DNA of 64,000 nucleotides, from the NCBI RefSeq assembly GCF_028532485.1, contig NZ_CP116942.1:2170001-2234000 (forward strand), written 5' to 3'. Numbering within the stretch: the stretch's first letter is position 1; each line of letters starts with the position of its first letter. A model generated the notes under the pieces. It worked only from the letters and a program-made list of their open reading frames with translations. It was not told the DNA's origin and did no database searches. Made by a program: the position numbers and the translations under genes. Positions 24,059 through 36,553 of the stretch are shown here, in pieces. This stretch comes from Iamia majanohamensis (GTDB lineage: Bacteria > Actinomycetota > Acidimicrobiia > Acidimicrobiales > Iamiaceae).

Positions 24059-24867
24059 CCTCGCCCCGACGCCGGCTCGACCAGGAGGTCGTCCGGCGCG
24101 GGCTGCGGCCCGACCTGGCCTCGGCCCGGGCCGCCATCGCCGAGGGGCGCGTCCTCGTCGGCGGCGCCCCCGCACCCAAGCCCACCCGCCTCGTCGCCCC
24201 CGGCGAGGCGGTCGTGGTCCAGGGCCCGCCCCCGCGCTACGTGGGCCGGGCCGGCGAGAAGCTCCACGCCGCCCTGGAGGCCTTCGCGGTCGCCCCCGAG
24301 GGTCGGGCCGCCCTCGACGTGGGCTCGTCCACCGGGGGCTTCACCGACTGCCTGCTCCAGCACGGGGCGGCCTCGGTGCTCGCCGTCGACGTGGGGCGCA
24401 ACCAGCTCCACGAGCGGCTCCGGGCCGACCCCCGGGTGACCGTCCGGGAGCGGACCGACGTGCGCTCGCTGCCCGTCCCCGCCCTCCCCGGGGGCGCGGC
24501 GGTGGTGACCGTCGACGTCTCCTTCATCTCCCTGCGCACCGTGCTGCCCGCGGTGGTGGCCCAGGCCGCCCCCGGCGCCGATGTGGTGCTGCTGGTCAAG
24601 CCCCAGTTCGAGGCCGACCGCGCCGTCGTGAGCCGGGGGCGGGGCGTGGTCCGCGACCCGGCGGTGTGGGCCGAGGCCCTGCGAGGGGTGGTGCGCACGC
24701 TGCACGACCTCGGAGCCGCCATCATGGGCGCCATGGTCTCGCCCCTCCACGGTGCCGACGGCAACGTCGAGCTCCTGGTCCACGCCCTGGCCCCGGGCCA
24801 CGGCCGGTCCGACCCGGGCACCGTCGACGTCGAGGGCTTGGTGGCCACCGCCGCCGGCCCGGCCTGA
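24055..24867 (+). CDS. tlyA: TlyA family rRNA 2'-O-methyltransferase, probable CTG start
   Basis: Methylates rRNA cytidines in the TlyA family. The frame encodes the S4 domain (RRRLDQEVVRRGL, then ARAAIAEGRVLVGG) and an FtsJ-type methyltransferase (GRAGEKLHAALEAF, ALDVGSSTGGFTDCLLQHGA, VTVDVSFISLRTVLP, LLVKPQFE). The first in-frame ATG/GTG/TTG is the GTG at 24214, which would delete the S4 domain. The only position that restores the family N-terminus is CTG at 24055, whose last two bases begin the TGA of the preceding gene (CTGA), the same geometry as the ATGA/GTGA overlaps elsewhere here. About 270 residues. Overlaps the nadK start by 1 nt. Confidence 0.85.
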   Translation: MTSPRRRLDQEVVRRGLRPDLASARAAIAEGRVLVGGAPAPKPTRLVAPGEAVVVQGPPPRYVGRAGEKLHAALEAFAVAPEGRAALDVGSSTGGFTDCLLQHGAASVLAVDVGRNQLHERLRADPRVTVRERTDVRSLPVPALPGGAAVVTVDVSFISLRTVLPAVVAQAAPGADVVLLVKPQFEADRAVVSRGRGVVRDPAVWAEALRGVVRTLHDLGAAIMGAMVSPLHGADGNVELLVHALAPGHGRSDPGTVDVEGLVATAAGPA

Positions 24868-25715
24868 TGGCCGCCCAGGAGGGGCGCACCGTCGCCGTGG
24901 TGCGCCACCCCGACCGCGACCAGGCCGCCGCCCTGGAGGGCGACATCCGGCGCTGGCTGGAGGACCACGGGCACCACGCCACCGCCCCGCTCGAGGCCGC
25001 CGACCTGGTGGTCAGCATCGGCGGTGACGGGACCATGCTCCGGGCCGTCGACCAGGCCAGCCGCCAGGGCACGCCCGTGCTCGGCATCAACGTGGGCCAG
25101 CTCGGCTACCTCGCCGAGGTCGACCCCTCGGACTGGGAGGCCGCGCTGGAGCGCTGGCACCGGGGCGAGGCCCGGGTCGTGGAGCGCATGGCCCTGGCCG
25201 TCCGCGTGGAGCGCCACGGCTCGGCCCCGGCCCCGCCCGACGACGCCCCCGAGCCGCTGCCCGACGGCTCCTACCTGGCCCTCAACGAGGTGGTGGTGGA
25301 GAAGACCCCCACCGGCCGCATGGTGCGCCTGGGCGTCGTGCTCGACGGGGAGGACTTCAACACCTACGCGGCCGACGGGATGATCGTGGCCACGCCGACC
25401 GGCTCCACGGCCTACGCCCTCTCGGCCCGCGGGCCCATCGTCGACCCCGAGCACCGTGCCATCGTGCTCACGCCCGTGGCCCCCCACATGCTCTTCGACC
25501 GGGCCCTCGTGCTGACCCCGGGCACCGAGGTGCGCCTCGAGATCCGGGGCGATCGCCCGGCCACGGTCGCCCTCGACGGCCGCAGCATCGGCGAGCTGGA
25601 GGTGGGCGACGCCCTCATCGCCACCGCCGCGGCCCGGCCGGCCCGGCTCCTCACCTTCGGCGGCCACACCTTCCACAGCATCCTCAAGGCCAAGTTCGGC
25701 CTCGAGGACCGCTGA
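24867..25715 (+). CDS. nadK: NAD kinase
   Basis: Phosphorylates NAD to NADP. 282 residues. SIGGDGTMLRAV is the GGDG motif, GINVGQLGYLAEV and the NEVVVEKTPTGRM/ATPTGSTAY blocks are family hallmarks. The ATG at 24867 shares one base with the tlyA stop (TGATG). tlyA-nadK-recN is a conserved actinobacterial order. Confidence 0.95.
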   Translation: MAAQEGRTVAVVRHPDRDQAAALEGDIRRWLEDHGHHATAPLEAADLVVSIGGDGTMLRAVDQASRQGTPVLGINVGQLGYLAEVDPSDWEAALERWHRGEARVVERMALAVRVERHGSAPAPPDDAPEPLPDGSYLALNEVVVEKTPTGRMVRLGVVLDGEDFNTYAADGMIVATPTGSTAYALSARGPIVDPEHRAIVLTPVAPHMLFDRALVLTPGTEVRLEIRGDRPATVALDGRSIGELEVGDALIATAAARPARLLTFGGHTFHSILKAKFGLEDR

Positions 25716-25727
25716 GGGGCCGGCGCC

Positions 25728-27338
25728 GTGCTGGTGGAGCTGGCCGTGTCCGACCTGGGCGTCATCGACCGGTCCCGCCTGGTGCTGGGGCCCGGGCTCA
25801 CCGCGCTGACGGGGGAGACGGGCGCGGGCAAGACGCTGCTGGTGGAGGCCATCTCGCTCCTCCTCGGGGCCCGGGCCGACGCCGACCTGGTGCGCCCCGG
25901 GGCGCAGGAGGCCGTGGTCGAGGGCCGCTTCCTCGACGGCGACGACGAGGTGGTCCTGACCCGGGTGGTGCCGCGCGACGGGCGGTCCCGGGCCTACGTC
26001 GACGGCCGCATGGCCACGGCCACCGCCCTGGCCGAGCGGGGTGCCGGGCTGGTCGACCTCCTGGGCCAGCACGCCCACCACGCCCTGCTGTCGACCCCCG
26101 CCCAGCGCCGGGCCCTCGACCGGGCCGCCGGGGTCGACCTCGGGCCCCTCCAGGAGGCGCGCGACCGGGTCTCCGACGTCGACCGGCGCCTGGGTGCCCT
26201 CGGCGGCGACGCCGGGGCGCGCGCCCGCGAGGCCGACCTCCTCCGCTACCAGCTGGCCGAGCTGGAGGCCGCCGCCCTCGAGGACCCCGACGAGGACCGG
26301 GCCCTCGACGCCGAGGAGGACGTCCTGGCCGACGCCACCGCCCACCGCGAGGCCGCCGCCGCCGCCCTGGAGGCGCTGGGTAGCGAGGGGGCGGGCCGCG
26401 ATGCCCTGGCCTCGGCCCGGGCCGCCCTCGCCGGCCGGGCCCCCTTCGCCGAGGCGGCCGACCGGCTCACCGCGCTGGTGGCCGAGCTCGACGACGTGGC
26501 CGGCGAGGTGCGTGCCGCGGCGGAGGCGGTGGTCGACGACCCCGAGCGCCTCGACGCGGTGCGGCGCCGGCGCCAGCTGCTGGTCGACCTGGTCCGCAAG
26601 TACGGCACCGCCCCCGCCGACGGGGCCGGCACCCTGGCCGACGTCCTCTCCTACGCGGTCGAGGCCCGCACGCGCCTCGACGACCTCGAGTCCCACGACG
26701 CCCGGGCCGCCGCCCTCGACGCCGAGCGGGCGGCCGCGCTGGAGCAGGTGGCTGCGGCCGAGGCCGCCGTCGGCCGGGCCCGGCGGGCCGCGGCGCCGGC
26801 CCTGGCCGACGCCGTCACCGGCCACCTGCGGGAGCTGGCCCTCGGCGGCGCCCGCGTCGAGGTCACGGTGGGCGACGAGGACCCGGGCGACGACGTGGCC
26901 ATCCTCCTCGCCCCCAACCCGGGCGCCCCGGCCCTGCCCGTGGCCAAGGCCGCGTCGGGCGGTGAGCTGGCCCGCACCGGCCTGGCCCTGCGGCTGGTGC
27001 TGACGGCCGACCAGCCCACCCTCGTCTTCGACGAGGTCGACGCCGGCATCGGCGGCGAGGCCGCGGTCGCCGTGGGCCGGGCCCTCGGCGCCCTCGGGCG
27101 CGACCGCCAGGTCCTGGTCGTCACCCACCTGGCCCAGGTCGCCGCCTTCGCCCGCGCCCAGGTCGGGGTGACCAAGCAGACCGCGGGTGGGGCCACCACG
27201 TCGGAGGCCGCAGTCCTCGACGGCGAGGACCGGGTGCGGGAGCTGTCGCGGATGCTGTCGGGCCGCACCGACAGCGCCCGGGCCCGGGCCCACGCGGCCG
27301 AGCTGCTGGCCGAGGCCCAGGGACAGCCGGCGCGATGA
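25728..27338 (+). CDS. recN: DNA repair protein RecN
   Basis: SMC-like ATPase that acts at double-strand breaks. 536 residues. Walker A GETGAGKT lies near residues 27-34, a DLLGQHAHH segment follows, and two coiled-coil arms (about 150-360) flank the hinge. The ABC signature is ASGGELART and Walker B is TLVFDEVDAGIGG. GTG start, 12 bp after nadK; its stop overlaps the murJ start. Confidence 0.95.
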   Translation: MLVELAVSDLGVIDRSRLVLGPGLTALTGETGAGKTLLVEAISLLLGARADADLVRPGAQEAVVEGRFLDGDDEVVLTRVVPRDGRSRAYVDGRMATATALAERGAGLVDLLGQHAHHALLSTPAQRRALDRAAGVDLGPLQEARDRVSDVDRRLGALGGDAGARAREADLLRYQLAELEAAALEDPDEDRALDAEEDVLADATAHREAAAAALEALGSEGAGRDALASARAALAGRAPFAEAADRLTALVAELDDVAGEVRAAAEAVVDDPERLDAVRRRRQLLVDLVRKYGTAPADGAGTLADVLSYAVEARTRLDDLESHDARAAALDAERAAALEQVAAAEAAVGRARRAAAPALADAVTGHLRELALGGARVEVTVGDEDPGDDVAILLAPNPGAPALPVAKAASGGELARTGLALRLVLTADQPTLVFDEVDAGIGGEAAVAVGRALGALGRDRQVLVVTHLAQVAAFARAQVGVTKQTAGGATTSEAAVLDGEDRVRELSRMLSGRTDSARARAHAAELLAEAQGQPAR

Positions 27339-28987
27339 CCGACCCCGCCGGCCCGGCCCCGGGACCGGTCGAGGCCCCTCCCGACATCGGACGGGCCGCG
27401 GCGTCGGTGAGCGCGGTCAACGTGGTCAGCCGCATCTCCGGGTTCGCCCGGGTGGTGGCGACCGGCGCCGCCCTCGGGATCGCCACCCTGGGCGACACCT
27501 ACCAGACCGCCAACCAGGTCTCGAACGTGCTCTTCGAGCTGCTCGCCGGGGGGCTCCTCTTCGCCGTGCTGGTGCCGGTCTTCGTGGGCCGGGTCGCCCA
27601 CGGCGATCGCGCCGGCGCCCGCCACCTGGGCGACGTCCTCGTCGGCCGGGCCCTGGTCGGGCTGGGCGCGGTGGCCCTGCTCGGCGTCGTCCTCTCGCCG
27701 CTGCTCGCCCGGGCCCTGTTCGTCGCCGTGCCCGGGGGGCCGTCGGCCGCGCAGGAGCAGCTGGCCACCGTCCTGCTGTGGTTCGTGCTGCCCCAGGTCG
27801 TGGTCTACGGCGTGGGGTCGGTGATCACCGCCATCCTCCAGGCCGACCACCGCTTCGTGGCCGCTGCCTCGGCCCCGATCGCCAACAACCTGGTGGTCAT
27901 CGCGACCATGGTCACCTTCGCGATCGTCCACGGCACCGGGAGCGGGCTCGACCTCACGGGGGCCGACGAGCTGATCCTGGGCGGCGGCACGCTGCTCGGC
28001 ACGGTGGCGATGACCGCGGTGGTCGTGGTGGCCTCGGCCCGCGCCGGGTTGTCGCTGCGCCCGCGGTGGCGCCATCCCGACGTGGGGCCCCTGGGGCCGC
28101 TGGTGCGCCAGGGCCTGTGGGCGGCCGGCCACATCGGGCTCAACCAGGTGCTGCTCATCAGCACCATCGTCCTGGCCAACAGCGTCCCCGGCGGCGCCAT
28201 CGCCTTCACCACGGCCTTCACCGTGTTCCTGCTGCCCCACGCCGTGCTCGCCCACCCCATCGTGACCGCCCTCTCGCCCCGGCTGGCGACCCACTTCCAC
28301 CAGCACGACGACGAGGGCTACGCCGCGGACCTCGGTCGGGGCCTGCGGATCCTGCTCGTCATGCTCGTGCCCGCCGCCGTGCTGATGGCGGTGCTGGCCC
28401 GGCCCGGGCTCCAGCTGGTGGCCGGCGTGGGGGCCCTCGACACCACCGGGCTCGACCTGGTGGCCACCGCCCTGGCCGGCTTCGCCACCGCCCTGGTCGG
28501 CTACAGCGTCTTCTTCTACTTCACCCGGGCCGCCTACGCCGTCGACGACGCCGCCGGGCCCACCCAGATCAACATCGTGGTGACGGCGGCGGCGGTCCTG
28601 GGCATGGTCGTGGTGTCGGCGACCATGGAGGGCCCCGGCGTCCTGGCCGCCTTCGGCGTGGTCCAGGGCGTGGCCCTCACCGCCGGCACCATCGCCCTCG
28701 GGGCCCGGCTGTTCCGTCGGGTCACCGCCCCCACCGGCACCCTCGGGGCGCTGGGCCGGGGCGTCCTCGCCGCCGTCGCCGGCGGTGTACCCGCCCTGGT
28801 CGTGGTGGTCGTGGTCGGCGATGCCAGCCGGACCGCCTCGCTGGTGGCCACGGTGGTCGGCGGACTCGTCGGCGCCGTGGGGGTCATCGGTAGTCTGCGG
28901 GTGGTGCGGGCCCCGGAGCTGGGGGCGGTGCTGGCGCGCGTGCCGGGTCGGTCCCGGTCCGCTCCCGTGGACGAGGTGGTGGCGTGA
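27335..28987 (+). CDS. murJ: Lipid II flippase MurJ/MviN family
   Basis: 550-residue integral membrane protein with about 14 predicted hydrophobic helices. Early segments VNVVSRISGFARVVATGAALG and ANQVSNVLFELLAGGLL match the MurJ N-terminus; both carry conserved charged residues. It would flip lipid-linked peptidoglycan precursor across the membrane. The ATG overlaps the recN stop by 4 nt (ATGA). murJ is not at this place in M. tuberculosis, so this is a lineage-specific insertion into the recN-pyrG interval. Confidence 0.88.
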   Translation: MTDPAGPAPGPVEAPPDIGRAAASVSAVNVVSRISGFARVVATGAALGIATLGDTYQTANQVSNVLFELLAGGLLFAVLVPVFVGRVAHGDRAGARHLGDVLVGRALVGLGAVALLGVVLSPLLARALFVAVPGGPSAAQEQLATVLLWFVLPQVVVYGVGSVITAILQADHRFVAAASAPIANNLVVIATMVTFAIVHGTGSGLDLTGADELILGGGTLLGTVAMTAVVVVASARAGLSLRPRWRHPDVGPLGPLVRQGLWAAGHIGLNQVLLISTIVLANSVPGGAIAFTTAFTVFLLPHAVLAHPIVTALSPRLATHFHQHDDEGYAADLGRGLRILLVMLVPAAVLMAVLARPGLQLVAGVGALDTTGLDLVATALAGFATALVGYSVFFYFTRAAYAVDDAAGPTQINIVVTAAAVLGMVVVSATMEGPGVLAAFGVVQGVALTAGTIALGARLFRRVTAPTGTLGALGRGVLAAVAGGVPALVVVVVVGDASRTASLVATVVGGLVGAVGVIGSLRVVRAPELGAVLARVPGRSRSAPVDEVVA

Positions 28988-31895
28988 GCGAGCATCAGAG
29001 CGCCGGGGTCGAGGACGGCCCGACCCGGGTGGTGGCCGTCATCCCGGTCCACGACGGTGAGGACCGCGTCGGCGCCACCGTCGCCGCCGCCTCCGCCCTG
29101 CCCGGGGTCGAGCGCGTGGTGGTCGTCGACGACGCCTCGGCCGACGCCAGCGCCGAGGCCGCCCGGGCGGCCGGGGCCGAGGTGGTCGTGCTGGAGGTGA
29201 ACCGGGGCAAGGCCGGGGCCGTCCGCGCCGGCATCGAGCGCTGCGGCGACGCCGACGTCGTCCTGCTGCTCGACGCCGACCTGGGGGCCACCGCGGCGGG
29301 GGCGGAGCCGCTCCTCGGCCCGGTGCGCGACGGCGAGGCCGACATGACGATCGGCGTGCTGCCCGGCGCCGGCCGCAAGGGCGGCTTCGGGCTGGTCAAG
29401 CGCCTGTCCGCCGGCGGCATCCGCCGGGCCTGCGGCTTCGAGGCGGTGGCCCCGCTGTCGGGCCAGCGGGCCGTGCGGCGCGCCGTCCTCGACGACCTGG
29501 GCCCCTGCGAGCGCTTCGGGTTGGAGGTGGCGCTGACCATCGACGCGGTGCGGGGCGGGGCGCGGGTGGTGGAGGTCGACGTCGACATCGACCACGCCCA
29601 CACCGGTCGGAGGCTCGCCGGCTTCCGTCACCGGGCCCGCCAGGGCCGCGACATCGCCCGCACCCTGTGGCCCCGCCTCACCCGGCGCCGCACGCGCATG
29701 GGCCTGGTGGTGCTGCTGGCCCTCGTCGCCGTGGTCGGCTCGCTGTTCACCGCACCGGGCACCGACGTGGGCGCGCCCGTCGCCTCGTCGCAGGTGGAGA
29801 AGGTCGTCGTCGTCGGGGTCCCCGGCCTCGGCCTCGACCAGGTCGCCCAGATGCCCGAGGTCGACCGCCTGGCGCGCGAGGGGGCCATGGCCGCCACCAA
29901 CGTGCGCACCGGGGGCGACGAGCCCCGCCCGTGGGCGGCCTACGCGACCCTGTCGGCCGGGGTCCGGGTGGACGCCATCGAGGCCGCGGCCGAGGCCGTC
30001 GGGGGCGACGGGGGCCCCGTCGACGTCCCCGACATGGCTGAGACCCGGGCCGCGGCGGGCCGCTACCTGACGAGCGACCCTGGGGCCCTGGGCACGTCGC
30101 TGGCCATCGCCGGGCGCAGCACGGCGGTCGTCAGCCCCGGCACCCTCGCCGCGCCGGGCGACGTCACCGGGGCCACCGGTGCCGCCCTGGCCCTGGCCAA
30201 CACGGGTGGACGGGTCGACAGCGGCGTGATCGACCCCGGCGTGCTCGGCGCGGGCGACGGCGACCTGGTGGCCGACATCGTCTCGGGCCAGCTGGCCGAC
30301 AACGACGTGGTCGTGGTCGACCCGGGGCTGACCGCGCCGAAGGTGGCGGGCCCGACCCCCCCTGACGACCTGGCCGCCGACGAGGCCGGCCTGGCCGCCA
30401 CCGACGCGGTGGTCGGCGCCGTGGCCGAGGAGCTGCCCGACGACGCCCTCCTGCTGGTGGTGGGCGTCACGCCCCCCGACGAGGAGTGGGCCCTGACGGC
30501 CACGGTGGCCTGGGGCGCGGGTGTCGACGTCCACCGGCTGAGCTCGCCCACCGCCCGACGTCCGGACCTGGTGACGCTCACCGACATCGGCCCCACCGTC
30601 CTCGACGCCCTCGGGGTCGAGCGCCCCTCCGGGATGGCCGGCCAGGCCCTGCGCCTGCGCGAGGGCACGGTCGACCGCGACCGCCTCGACCAGCTCGACG
30701 ACGTGGCGCGCGGGCGTGAGGCGGACTACTTCCGCATGACCATCACCTTCATCACCGCCCTGGCCCTTCTCCAGCTGGCGGCCTGGGGCCTGCTGGCCGC
30801 GGGTCGGCTCCGCCCCCGCGCCGCCCGGGTGGTGCAGGCCCTGGTGCTGGTGGGCGTGGCCTGGCCCCTCGCCACCTACCTGATCCGCCTGGTGCCGGTG
30901 CTGATGACCCTCGGCCCGTGGACCCACCTGGCCCCGTGGCCGGTGGCCGCCGCGGTGGCGTGGCTCGCCTCCCGGCTGCGCCGCCACCCGCTGGCGCCGC
31001 TGGCCGCGGTGTGCGCCGCCACCGCAGGGCTGATCGTGGCCGACCTGGCCACCGGCGGCCACCTGCAGGTCGCCAGCGTCCTCGGCACCGCCCCCCACAC
31101 CACCTACCGCTTCAACGGCCTCGGCAACGTCGGCTTCGCCGTGCTGGCGGCCACCTCGCTGCTCGCCGTCGGGATCCACGTCGACGCCGCCCCCCGGCGC
31201 GACGAGGCCCTCGTCACCGGCGGCGCCGCGCTGGCCGTGGTGCTGGTGGCCGACGTGGCGCCGTGGATGGGCGCGGACGTCGGCGGGATCCTCACCCTGC
31301 TACCCGTGTTCGGCCTCACCCTGTTCGCCCTGAGCGGCCGGCGCCTGCGCCCGCGCTCGGTGCTGGTGGCCGCGGCCGGGACGGTGCTGGGCTTCGCCCT
31401 CGTGCTCGGGCTCGACCTGATGCGCCCCGACGAGGCCCAGACCCACCTGGCCCGCTTCGTGACCGAGACCGTGGCCGACGGCGACCTGGGCACCGCGGTG
31501 GGCCGGCGCTGGGCGGCCAACACCCGCATGTTCACCCAGTCGGCGTGGACCTGGACGGTGCTGCCCCTGGCCCTCGCCATCGCCGCCGCTGTGGCCCGCA
31601 GCCGCTGGCTCCGGGAGCGGGCCCCGCTGGGGCGCAGCACCCGCATCGCCGTGCTCGGGGCCCTGGCCGCCGGCGTGCTCGGCTGGGTGCTCAACGACTC
31701 CGGCGTGGTCGTCACCGCCATGGTGCTGATCTTCGTGCCCGCGGTGCTGCTGGTCGCGGCGACCGAGCGCGTCGCCGGCTGGGTCGGTCCGGTCCCCGCG
31801 CCCGGTGACCTGGGCCGGCCCCCCGCCCCGACCCCGCCGCTGGCCTCCGAGCCGGTGGCGGTGGCCGCGGGCCGCCCGGGGGCCGGGGAGCCGTC

Positions 31896-31908
<13 letters not shown>
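28984..31908 (+). CDS. Fusion of GT2 glycosyltransferase, alkaline-phosphatase-like domain and membrane domain
   Basis: 974 residues. Residues 1 to about 235 are a family-2 glycosyltransferase (VVAVIPVHDGEDRVGATVAAA, VVVVDDASADAS, LLLDADLGAT as the DxD region). A helix near 239-258 follows. Residues about 270-580 resemble the alkaline-phosphatase superfamily fold (VEKVVVVGVPGLGLDQV, WAAYATLSAG, TLTDIGPTVLDALGV). However, the usual first Asp ligand is Pro in GVPGLG, and no DHG metal motif is seen. Residues about 585-930 hold roughly ten hydrophobic helices. The GTG overlaps the murJ stop (GTGA). A role in building or moving a polyprenyl-linked envelope glycan is inferred from murJ and the MraY-like neighbour. 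Confidence 0.75.
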
Positions 31909-34641
<2,733 letters not shown>

Positions 34642-34652
34642 CCGGGGGCCCG

Positions 34653-35216
34653 GTGGACGGCGCGACGGGGGGCTTCCGCCACCTCGGCGACGACGTGGTG
34701 GCCCGGCTGCACCGCATCACCGTCGCCCGGGGCCGCTTCGCCGCACCCGACGGCACCGAGTACGAGCGCGACGTCGTGCGCGACATGGCGGTGGTCGCCG
34801 CCGTCCCCCTCCTCGACGACGGCGAGACGGTGCTGCTCGTGCGCCAGTACCGGGGCCCCGTCGACGCCTGGATGCTCGAGGTCCCGGCCGGGCTGTGCGA
34901 CGTCGAGGGCGAGGACGACCCCGAGGTCACCGTCCGGCGCGAGCTGGTCGAGGAGGTGGGGCGGGAGGCGGCCCACCTCGAGCTCCTGGCCCGGGTCCAC
35001 CCCTCCGCCGGGCTCACCGACTGCCACGAGCACCTGTTCCTCGCCACCGGTCTGACCGAGGTCCCCGTCGACCGCAAGGGCCCGGAGGAGGAGCACATGA
35101 CCATCGAGGAGATGTCGCTCCGCGACGTCCCCGCCCGCATCGCCGACGGCACCCTCACCGACGCCAAGACCCTCATCGGGCTGCTGGCGGCGCGCGAGCA
35201 CCTCGGGGTGCGGTGA
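34653..35216 (+). CDS. Nudix hydrolase, ADP-ribose pyrophosphatase type
   Basis: 187 residues. VLLVRQYRGPVDAWMLEVPAGLCDVEGEDD leads into a Nudix box with RRELVEEVGREA. QYR and EVPAG are typical of ADP-ribose pyrophosphatases. M. tuberculosis has the orthologous Nudix gene between pyrG and xerD (Rv1700, from memory). GTG start 11 bp after pyrG; its stop overlaps xerD. Confidence 0.88.
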   Translation: MDGATGGFRHLGDDVVARLHRITVARGRFAAPDGTEYERDVVRDMAVVAAVPLLDDGETVLLVRQYRGPVDAWMLEVPAGLCDVEGEDDPEVTVRRELVEEVGREAAHLELLARVHPSAGLTDCHEHLFLATGLTEVPVDRKGPEEEHMTIEEMSLRDVPARIADGTLTDAKTLIGLLAAREHLGVR

Positions 35217-36169
35217 CCGGGTCCGGCACCGAGGCCGACCCCGCCGTCGAGGAGGTCCCGCTCCCGCTCGAGGTGGAGGAGCTGCTCGGCTGGCTGCGGG
35301 TCGAGAAGGGCCGCTCGCCCACCACGCTGACGGCCTACCGCGGCGACCTCCGCCGCTACTGCGCCTGGCTGCACGGCCGGGGGGCGTCGCTCGACGCGGT
35401 GGGGGAGGAGGACGTCACCGCCTACGTGGCCCACCTGCGGGCCGAGGGCCGGGCGCCCTCGTCGGTGAAGCGGGCCATGGTGTCGGTGCGGGCCCTGCAC
35501 CGCTTCCTCGCCCGCGAGGGCTCCGCCCCCGTCGACCCCTCGGCCGAGGTGGCCCTGCCCCGCGTGCCCCGCGGCGTGCCCCGAGCGCTCACCGAGGAGG
35601 AGGTCGGCGCCCTCCTCGACGCCGTCGTCGGCGACGACGCCCTCGCCCGCCGGGACCGGGCCATCCTCGAGGTGCTCTACGGCACCGGCCTGCGGATCTC
35701 GGAGCTGGTCGGGCTGTCGGTGGCCGACGTCGACCGCGAGTCGGCCCTCATCCGGGCGTTCGGCAAGGGGGCCCGGGAGCGGATCGTGCCCGTGGGCCGC
35801 CTGGCGATGGCGGCGGTCGACCGGTGGCTGGCCGCCGGGGGCCGCCCCCTGCTGGCGCCCGAGCGGTGGGCCCGCCGGGCCGACGCCGACGCCCTCTTCC
35901 TCAACCGGCGCGGCGGGCGCCTCAGCCGCCAGGGGGCGTGGGGGGTGGTGCGCAAGCACGGCGACGCCGCCGGCCTGGGCGACCGCCTGACCCCGCACGT
36001 GCTGCGCCACTCGTGCGCGACCCACATGCTCGACCACGGCGCCGACGTCCGGGCCGTGCAGGAGCTGCTGGGCCACGCCTCCATCAGCACCACCCAGATC
36101 TACACCCTCGTCTCCGCCGACCGGCTGTGGAGCGTCTACCGCGACGCCCACCCCCGGGCGCGGGGCTGA
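35213..36169 (+). CDS. xerD: Tyrosine recombinase XerD
   Basis: Resolves chromosome dimers at dif together with XerC. 318 residues. The N-terminal SAM-like domain (LRVEKGRSPTTLTAYRGDLRRYCAWL in part) precedes the catalytic domain with GTGLRISELVGL (first Arg), HVLRHSCATHML (His and Arg) and LLGHASISTTQIYTLV (His and nucleophilic Tyr). GTG overlaps the Nudix stop (GTGA). The pyrG-Nudix-xerD order supports XerD rather than an integrase. Confidence 0.94.
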   Translation: MTGSGTEADPAVEEVPLPLEVEELLGWLRVEKGRSPTTLTAYRGDLRRYCAWLHGRGASLDAVGEEDVTAYVAHLRAEGRAPSSVKRAMVSVRALHRFLAREGSAPVDPSAEVALPRVPRGVPRALTEEEVGALLDAVVGDDALARRDRAILEVLYGTGLRISELVGLSVADVDRESALIRAFGKGARERIVPVGRLAMAAVDRWLAAGGRPLLAPERWARRADADALFLNRRGGRLSRQGAWGVVRKHGDAAGLGDRLTPHVLRHSCATHMLDHGADVRAVQELLGHASISTTQIYTLVSADRLWSVYRDAHPRARG

Positions 36170-36220
36170 CGGCGCCGCACCGCCGCCCGGGACCCGCCGC
36201 GACGCCGTGAGCGGGGGCGG

Positions 36221-36226
36221 TAGCCT
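36221..36226 (+). promoter_or_regulatory. -10 element of the DksA-like gene (leaderless)
   Basis: TAGCCT ends 6 nt before the ATG at 36233. Confidence 0.5.
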
Positions 36227-36232
36227 TGCCCG

Positions 36233-36553
36233 ATGCTGACCCCCGAGACCCTCGCCTCGCTGCGCCAGACCCTGGAGGAGGAGCGCGAGCGCCTGCAGAC
36301 CCAGGTCCGCGAGATGGCGGGCGACGACTTCGACGAGAACTTCGCCGACTCGGCCCAGGTGGCCGCCGAGCAGGGTGAGCACCGCACCCTCACCGAGTCG
36401 CTGGAGGAGCAGCTGACCCAGGTCCAGGCCGCCCTGGAGCGGATGGACGAGGGGACCTTCGGGCTCTGCGAGGTCGACGAGCAGCCCATCGCCCCGGCCC
36501 GGCTGGAGGCGTTCCCCACCGCCCGACGCTGCATGGACCACAGCGAGGGGTGA
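36233..36553 (+). CDS. DksA/TraR family protein with an altered zinc site
   Basis: 106 residues. An N-terminal coiled coil (SLRQTLEEERERLQTQVREM) is followed by the DksA-type C-terminus FGLCEVDEQPIAPARLEAFPTARRCMDH in adjoining parts. The usual four zinc cysteines read C, D, C, H here. The family binds RNA polymerase through its secondary channel. Whether this C-D-C-H set still binds zinc is open. The HD-domain gene overlaps its stop. Confidence 0.82.
   Translation: MLTPETLASLRQTLEEERERLQTQVREMAGDDFDENFADSAQVAAEQGEHRTLTESLEEQLTQVQAALERMDEGTFGLCEVDEQPIAPARLEAFPTARRCMDHSEG

Noticed and set aside
24237-27293. 1018-codon open frame antisense to tlyA, nadK and recN
   Set aside because: Long antisense frames are expected at this GC content because stops are rare. 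The plus-strand genes are certain.
28534-31179. 881-codon antisense frame opposite murJ and the fusion gene
   Set aside because: Low-complexity His/Gly/Asp translation with no motif; the plus-strand proteins have clear domains and couplings.
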